Part shown: positions 58,193 to 64,000 of the stretch, piece after piece
Position numbering within the stretch: position 1 is the first letter of the stretch
How the letters are laid out: each line of letters opens with the position of its first letter
Assembly: GCA_009760885.1 (NCBI GenBank)
Contig: CM019717.1
Span: forward strand, 47,198,866-47,262,865
Source of the DNA: Achatina immaculata
Taxonomy: Eukaryota; Mollusca; Gastropoda; Stylommatophora; Achatinidae
Direction: 5' to 3'
Length of the DNA stretch: 64,000 nt
The notes under the pieces: generated by a model
Seen by the model: the letters and a program-made list of their open reading frames with translations, nothing else
What the model was told of the DNA's origin: nothing
The model's database searches: none
Translations under genes and position numbers: made by a program

Positions 58193-58612
58193 GAATCGTT
58201 GCCCTGATTAGTCATGCCAGTATAATTCTATTAAAAATCATAATGGGTAGATTTCGAAAGAAAATAGAAGGATAAATCAATATGGTCCAAGCTGGTTTTA
58301 GACATGGAAGAGAAAAAAAGAGATGATATATTCAATGTAAAATTAATAATAGAGAAACGCAGAGAATTTAATGTGAATCTTTATTTATCTTTTATAGACT
58401 ATTCAAAGGCATTTGATTATGCACAACACCAGAACATTTGGGAAATAATGGAAAAATGGGATTTCCAACACATTTGATACAATTAACATCACTGCTGTAT
58501 CTAGATCAACAGGCAGCAGTAAGATTAAATGGTGAAACAACAACTTGGTTTGACATAAAACAAGGGGTCCGTCAGGGGTGCATATTGTCGCCTTACTATC
58601 TGATGTACAGGA
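58193..58612 (+). mobile_element. LINE-D RT domain segment, inverted (twin priming)
   Basis: The plus strand encodes the RT region that should precede the minus-strand part: SIILLKIIMGRFRKK, QAGFRHGREKK, KLIIEKRREFNVNLYLSFID, YSKAFDYAQH (motif A, FxDYxKAFD), QQAAVRLNGE and [13 protein letters not shown] (motif B). It ends within a few codons of where the minus-strand part begins (LSPY). Orientation and order are those produced by 5' inversion of a LINE during insertion. One in-frame stop near 58276 and an indel near 58470 mark it as dead. Confidence 0.9.
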
Positions 58613-58984
58613 AATAATAAAATTATCAACAAAAGCAAGCAAGTTCTCGAGGTTTTCATGACAGCATACGGCACCGTAATTAAACAGTTGTTATCTAGAA
58701 ATGAGACTCATGATAGAAGCAGTTCGGCAAGTTTCACAAAAACATCGGCCTGCTTCAAAAACTGTCTTCTAAGACAAGAAGTGATTGTCTATCAGTGACT
58801 AAACAACAATACCCCCAAAGTAAACAAACTGCTAACTACATTTTCTTTTACAGCTTTACACGAGCGATAGTTCATAAAGGTTAGCACTAGGTATAGGAAC
58901 GAATATCGACACTTTAAATGTTAATTTGAAAGATCTTGAAGGGGTGGGGGGAAGGGGGAATGGGAATTGAAAGAGCTATTCTTC
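58613..58984. other. No gene recognised
   Basis: Spacer between the inverted LINE and repeat H. No ORF of note. Confidence 0.45.
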
Positions 58985-59260
58985 GTTTTGACAATCAGCG
59001 ATCCTTAGTTGACATACTAGCATTAGGGTTGGCGAACCATAGCGGACCTGTCCCACCACTCCGTTGGTACCCCTCCCCCCCCCCCAGTGACAGGCCCAGC
59101 CTGGTCAACGGGGCATGGTGGTGGAGTCTGCTAAAGAAGTATTGCACGACCCCTGCTTTTTAACCTCCACACAGGGCGTAAAATAATAGCCGCCTTAACC
59201 CGCTCCCTAGTCGACACGATGCTGTCCCTCATCATCTTCACAGCACCTGCTACAAAGAAC
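58985..59260 (+). repeat. Dispersed repeat H, copy 4
   Basis: cttagttgacatactagca, agggttggcgaaccatagcg, acctgtcccacc, a C run, cagtgacaggcccagcctgg, catggtggtggagtctgcta, gtattgcac and ccttaacccgctccctagtc are in order. It is the least interrupted copy and is useful as a reference for the others. Confidence 0.78.
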
Positions 59261-59689
59261 ACCAGCTTGCCGGTGATGAAGAACAACAAGATATTGCTAT
59301 CAAGAACATAAGGACGGGTCAGACATTTCCACGCAGGCAAAAACATCAGGAAAACTCCAGTTTAGTTTATCATGTCCATTGCTGATGGCTGACGAGTGAG
59401 AAACGCACGTTTCTGCGCTCATCCGCGCAATATCCCACATCAGTTTCCTGAACAGAAGTGATTCATTCGTTCATTTTGTTCTAACCTGAATGTCGTTGAT
59501 GATCGGGCTTCTCTATCTGTTGCAGTCCTTGGTGTTTCCGATCAATTCAGATCCAGTTCTTTACATGTACCCCCCCCCCCTTTCCGCCTTCTCCTTTTTT
59601 TAAACTGAGAATTCTTCAGTGATTACAATATCTGTCTTTTGTCTTCTAGTTTCTATATTCTAACTTCTATCTTCTAATTTCTATCTTTT
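59261..59689. other. No gene recognised; poly-C
   Basis: C run at about 59570-59582 and a ttctatcttctaatttct-like local repeat at 59648-59690. Confidence 0.45.
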
Positions 59690-59850
59690 CATGGCATTCT
59701 TTTTTCTTGTCATGCGAGCTAGTTTTCTTTCCTCCTCGGCTTCTCTGAGGACCTCTTCATTTGTTTCTCTTGTTGTCTCGGGAGTTTACTCCAAGACCAC
59801 ATCTCTGCTTCCAATTTATTTTTCATTTTTTTTTTACTACTTGTTCAATC
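59690..59850 (-). mobile_element. Old LINE-B-like fragment
   Basis: The minus strand reads EAEMWSWSK, then in another frame TTRETNEEVLREAEEERKL, corresponding to LEAAEMWFIRR and TAKKTNEEVLREA of the 2.7-kb copy. Only this short region is recognisable. Confidence 0.55.
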
Positions 59851-60237
59851 TTTACGAGTGTGTCAGGTGCCTTTTTTCACATGGCATTTATTGTCTGCCG
59901 AACCTCCAGCACACAACCATCACTTCAGTATCACTTTCTGATGGCCATACATATCCCCGCTCGCATCACACACGTGGCATGTGGGAGTATCGACAGAAGG
60001 ATTTATGTGCCTACTAAATGAATTATCCCCAGGGCACATAAACTTTGTTCATTGCCTTGGCCTAATGCTGATTAGCACGGACAACGAGAGCATAGTCTTT
60101 CATACGATGTACCGCGGCCTAGTGGTGTGTGTGTCGTGACAGAGGCAAATCTTTACAGTAACAAATATATATTTGATAAAAATTAAAGCTCACTTTTGCT
60201 TATTTATACTTTAAATGCCTGCCAGGTAGAGAACCCA
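59851..60237. other. No gene recognised
   Basis: Spacer with no supported feature. Confidence 0.4.
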
Positions 60238-60920
60238 CATCATCATCATCATCATCATCATCATCTCATGTGCCGTGCCAACTTGCGTTGGCTATTATGC
60301 TTCTCCAAAGTACACGATCCTTCATGCAGGCCGTCAGCTCAGTTGGTGATCTCCTCTCACACCATCCCGTCAGACTGTCCAGTATCATTTCTCTTGGTCT
60401 TCCTCTTGATCTTCTTCCCTCTATTTTTTCTGTTGTTATAATATTTTCAATGCCCCCTCTTCTCATTGCATGTCCTATGAAAGTACATTGTCTCTCTCTT
60501 ATCTTTTTGACAAGGTTTTTTTATCTCTCCAGCTCTTCTCGTACATTCTTCATTAGTTATTTTTGCTGTCTAGAGGATTCGCAACATTCTTCTAATAAAC
60601 CACATTTCTGCTGCTTCCAATGATTTTTGTGCAGACTTGCCTATTGTCCATGACTCACTTCCATATAACAAGATAGGTTCAATATAGCATTTTAGGACTC
60701 CTTTTCTAACATTGATAAGGATGTGTTGGATAATATGTTTCTCGTTCTCTGAAATGTAGTCTTTACTTGGCCTATTCTATTCCTAATTTCTGTTCTGCAT
60801 TTCCCATCTGAAGTTATTACTGCTCCAAGGTATTTGAATTTCTGCACCTGCTTTAGAACAGTTCCGTTTAATTTTATACTGCATGTTGGTGGATTCTGTT
60901 TCTTAGATATAACCACAGCA
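60238..60920 (-). mobile_element. LINE-B copy, 5'-truncated, (ATG)n tail
   Basis: Minus-strand copy very close to the 62.8-kb one. Frame 60692-60916 carries MVISKKQNPPTCSIKLNG, QKFKYLGAVITSDGKCR and FQRTRNILSNTSLSM. Frame 60266-60466 carries MRRGGIENI, SRGRPREMILDSLTGW and ELTACMKDRVLWRS, ending HGT. Indels between them break the ORF (near 60515 and 60705). The tail is CATCATCATC on the plus strand at 60238-60265. Truncated about 30 codons after the YADD motif, so no RT core is present. Confidence 0.92.
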
Positions 60921-61584
60921 GTTTAGTTATTAGTCCTAGTCCAGGGAGAGCTGAAATGCCCCGAGATCAGTACCTCCAAGCAGACTCACATTTCATACTG
61001 AAAATAGCAATGCTTTGTACCATGAAACTTAAAATCGCTCTCAGTTTTGGTTGTTTTTTGTTTGTTTGTTTCTTTTCTTTTTCATGTATCAGTGTACTGT
61101 GCGTAGTGTGTAAACTTTGAGCATGCAAAAATCATATGGCTAAAAGCACGGATGTCCCACGGCAGAAAATTGTGTTACGAAGTATGCCGCAGTCTGCAGA
61201 AGTGTGGTAACCACTGCTGTAGAGACCTGTTTGATGTTATTTTTTTTATATCCGATTAAAACTGTGATATTCTAACACATATGTGGGCATGTGGGCAATT
61301 TCTATCGTTCTGGAGTTACAGTTAGGGCTGCATTACCAAACAGGGAAATAAAAGAGTTACAGACTGGCCATGAGAACTATTTGAATGCATGTGAGAATTA
61401 ACAAATGAAACATAAATGGCGCGAAAAGAGTAACCTGCCCTTCCAGTCAGAATGTGTGTAAAATTGTCAGTTAATGGATGGAATTCATACGACATACAGT
61501 TTTCATATTGAATTTATAAAATTCTTTTCCATAGTGGAATTCTGGTTCATAAGTTATAATTCTTTGTCTTGTCTAATGTCTTGT
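60921..61584. other. No gene recognised
   Basis: A gtggtaaccactgc at about 61206 resembles a hAT terminus, but no opposite end was found. No ORF of note. Confidence 0.4.
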
Positions 61585-61870
61585 CTTCTTCCTCATGTAG
61601 CTTTCAATATTGAGGGGACAATTAGACGTCTTAATAGGTTTCGACTATTTGCTTTATATATTTGGATATTTAAGTTTCTGTAATTTCCTCCCTCCAAATC
61701 TTCCTCTGTTACCTACACATCTTGGTGTGAATATTTCTGCTTGTTGTTGTTGTTGTTGTTGCTGCTGCTGCTGGTGTACTGTCTGGTGGTAGTCTTGTAA
61801 CGTGGCCAAACCATTTGATTTGTTGCTTTCAGATGTAGTGTAATACTTCAACCTTTGCCCTGACCTTATT
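61585..61870 (-). mobile_element. LINE-C-related fragment with (CAA)n/(CAG)n
   Basis: The minus strand encodes LKYYTTSESNKSNGLATL (near 61840), related to the VLHYIPKQIKWLATLH segment at 42.2 kb, then DYHQTVHQ (compare GYRQTIQC). A CAG/CAA tract (plus 61741-61775) follows, then NRGRFGGRKLQKL, a decayed GRPRKRW region. Frame shifts occur around the triplet repeat. Confidence 0.6.
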
Positions 61871-61939
61871 TGCGGTGAATATTTAATTTTTATAAAATGC
61901 TCGTATGCTGAATTAAAGTTTAAAAAAATAATAATAATA

Positions 61940-62135
61940 ACACTAACGGCCAATTCTCCTCCATGCAAATTCAGCGTCATCATCCTGCTGGTCTGATTAC
62001 CCTTCACTCAATTTTGCTGGTTACTTTTTACTAGTTTTTTATACTATAAACCGGTTACGGTAACCGACTACTTCCAAAGGTTTCAGTTTTTCTTCTTTAC
62101 AATCGGTAATTTACCGGTAATTGCCGGTTAACTGG
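61940..62135. repeat. Dispersed repeat I, copy 2
   Basis: Same order as 48645-48840: attctcctccatgcaaattc, cctgctgg, ataaaccggttacggtaacc, atcggtaatttaccggtaat and gccggttaac. The palindromic ggtaatttacc core is clearer here. Confidence 0.75.
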
Positions 62136-62661
62136 ATCACTGGTTCCACGCCTGTTTACTTTCCTCTCGGCTGGCCAGACCACAGACTCTCCTGCTACCT
62201 GGTCCTAACAATTCTTAACTGATCTAATACAAACAGATTGCCACCCTGACTGTTAACCAGCGTACCTAGATCAAAACCATGGGTGTAAACGTTTGGTCCA
62301 TGGTTAAAAAAACCGTCAGAGGTTCTTTGTTTAACATCTTGACTAATGACATGTGTCAGTCAGAGAGATAGACATGTTTACTGCCACGCCTATTCTGCAC
62401 CAGTCCGGGACGGGCAGTGTTAAAGGGCGTGGGCTTGTGACCAGTCACCGGTGATATTTAGTTGATCCAGGTGTAAAAGGTATGTACTCAACATACTAAA
62501 ATTAGGGTGAGGAGGGGGACAGTTTCTGAAGACGGAGAATATCTGCATGCATGGCAAGGTGCACAGGACTGCACTGTACCTACGACAGTCAAAGACTAAC
62601 AGACATTTAGGACATCAGGCAAAAAGTCACTCTGCGGAATACACACTTTCTCCCGTTTCAC
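62136..62661. other. No gene recognised
   Basis: Somewhat less AT-rich spacer without ORF or repeat family. Confidence 0.45.
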
Positions 62662-62815
62662 AAAAATAAGCACAGACTTGTCCGAGCTGAAAGTGAGCAT
62701 ACAGAAAAATAAGCACAGACTTGTCCGAGCTGAAAGTGAGCACACACACAAATAAGCACAGACTTGTCCGAGCTGAAAGTGAGCACACAGAAAAATAAGT
62801 ACAGACTGCTGTCCG
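62662..62815. repeat. Minisatellite, 43-bp unit, ~3.6 copies
   Basis: Units contain aaaaataagcacagacttgt and ccgagctgaaagtgagcaca. The array ends 17 bp before the LINE-B tail. Confidence 0.92.
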
Positions 62816-62831
62816 GGGGGTAAAAATTCAC

Positions 62832-64000
62832 TTCATCATCATCATCATGTGCCGTGCCGACTGGCGTTGGCTATTATGCTTCTCCAGAGTACCCGATCCT
62901 TCATGCATGCCATCAGCTCAGTTGGTGATCTCCTCTCACACCATCCCGTCAGACTGTCCAGTATCATTTCTCTTGGTCTTCCTCTTGATCTTCTTCCTTC
63001 TATTTTTCCTGTTGTTATAATATTTTCAGTGCCTCCTCTTCTCATTGCATGTCCTATGAAAGTACATTGTCTCTCTCTTATCTTTTTGACAAGGTTTTTT
63101 GTCTCTCCAGCTCTTCTCCTACATTCTTCATTAGTTATTTTTGCTGTCCAGGGGATTCGCAACATTCTTCTAATAAACCACATTTCTGCTGCTTCCAATG
63201 ATTTTTGTGCAGACTTGCCTATTGTCCATGATTCACTTCCATATAACAAGATAGGTTCAATATAGCATTTTAGTACTCGTTTTCTAACATTCATTGATAA
63301 GGATGTGTTGGTCAATATGTTTCTCATTCTCTGAAATGCAGTCTTTGCTTGGCCTATTCTGTTCCTAATTTCTGTTTTGCATTTCCCATCTGAAGTTATT
63401 ACTGCTCCAAGGTATTTGAATTTCTGCACCTGCTTTAGAACAGTTCCGTTTAATTTTATACTGCATGCTGGTGGATTCTGTTTCTTAGATATAACCATAG
63501 TCTCTGTCTTTTTGATGTTCAAAGTAAAGCCTTTCTGTTCACTTTCTTTGGCGACTTTATCCAAGAGATTTTGCAGGTATTGTTGGTTTCAGCTATCAGT
63601 ACTGTGTCGTCAGCATACCGAAGGTTGTTAATATTGTATCCTCCAATTTTTATGCCTGGTTCTGTGATGATTGTTCTTAGAATATTCTCACTATACAGAG
63701 AAAAAAGGTCTGGGGATAGTACACATCCTTGTCGCACCCCTTGTTTTATAGGTTGATATTTTCCAATTCTATTTTCAGCTCGAACTGCTGCTTCTTGCTG
63801 CCAGTATAGATGTTTTACAATCCTCAGGTCTTTGCCGTCTATATTGATGTCTTCAAGCATTTTAATAATTTCATTATGTTTCACCTTGTCAAATGCCTTG
63901 GTGTAATCAATGAAGCATAAGTTGAGATCTTTCTGTACTTCTAAAGCTCTTTCTGTTAGTGTTCGTAAAGCATAAATGGCATTGTGTGTTCCCTTTCCTT
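62832..64000 (-). mobile_element. Longest LINE-B copy, RT domain to C-terminus, runs off the window
   Basis: Minus-strand copy cut by the window end. From the edge inwards it shows [13 protein letters not shown] (RT motif A, about 63890-63920), [18 protein letters not shown] (motif B, about 63700-63750) and [12 protein letters not shown] (motif C, about 63595-63625). A frameshift near 63565-63590 then moves to the 239-codon frame 62845-63564 with KFKYLGAVITSDGKCK, CYIEPILLYGSESW, RMLRIPWTAKITNEE, GHAMRRGG and SRGRPREMILD, ending HGT. It is followed by an (ATG)n tail (plus 62832-62848). Apart from the frameshift it is well preserved, suggesting recent activity of the family. Endonuclease sequence would lie beyond 64000. 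Confidence 0.93.

Noticed and set aside
61195..61225. hAT terminus at gtggtaaccactgc
   Set aside because: The motif is itself palindromic, and I found no partner end upstream.

Overview
The window looks like non-coding, repeat-rich nuclear DNA of an invertebrate animal. I see no bacterial-style gene order and no convincing multi-exon host gene. What can be recognised is decayed transposons, minisatellites and microsatellites. The mix of non-LTR retrotransposon tails (GHxxRM then GRPRxxW), mariner-type remnants and very abundant simple repeats suggests a mollusc, possibly a gastropod. That assignment is inference, not something the sequence proves.

The dominant content is LINE (non-LTR retrotransposon) debris, nearly all 5'-truncated copies of the C-terminal part of the reverse transcriptase (RT) ORF. 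I use working names. LINE-A lies at 2.1, 8.1, 16.5, 42.9, 44.1, 47.1, 50.7 and 53.7 kb. LINE-B lies at 6.2, 60.2 and 62.8 kb, with older relatives at 2.7, 23.1, 35.6, 51.7 and 59.7 kb. LINE-C lies at 18.8 and 27.3 kb, with relatives at 42.1 and 61.6 kb. LINE-D lies at 3.7, 22.3, 44.6, 46.3 and 57.3 kb, plus two copies inside a duplication at 12.5 and 13.9 kb. LINE-E lies at 21.4 and 53.1 kb. Jockey-like C-terminal or RNase H pieces lie at 28.2, 39.8 and 54.9 kb. Most families carry their own simple-repeat 3' tail. One LINE-D copy shows a textbook 5' inversion, and one tiny LINE-A insertion has a 10-bp target-site duplication.

DNA transposons are represented by a mariner pseudogene (11.4-11.9 kb), an internally deleted TIR element of the IS630-Tc1-mariner group (37.16-38.14 kb), a 149-bp hAT-type MITE with an 8-bp duplication (47.8 kb), a probable TA-flanked MITE (45.6 kb) and a 402-bp foldback repeat (25.5 kb).

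At least fourteen unrelated minisatellites (units of 19 to 62 bp) and many microsatellites fill much of the rest. A near-identical 1.2-kb block is duplicated in tandem at 12.0-14.7 kb. Three dispersed repeats of unknown class (working names G, H and I) recur. The longest ORFs (up to 504 codons) are by-products of minisatellites. No interacting gene set or biological system is evident; the value of the window is in its repeat biology.
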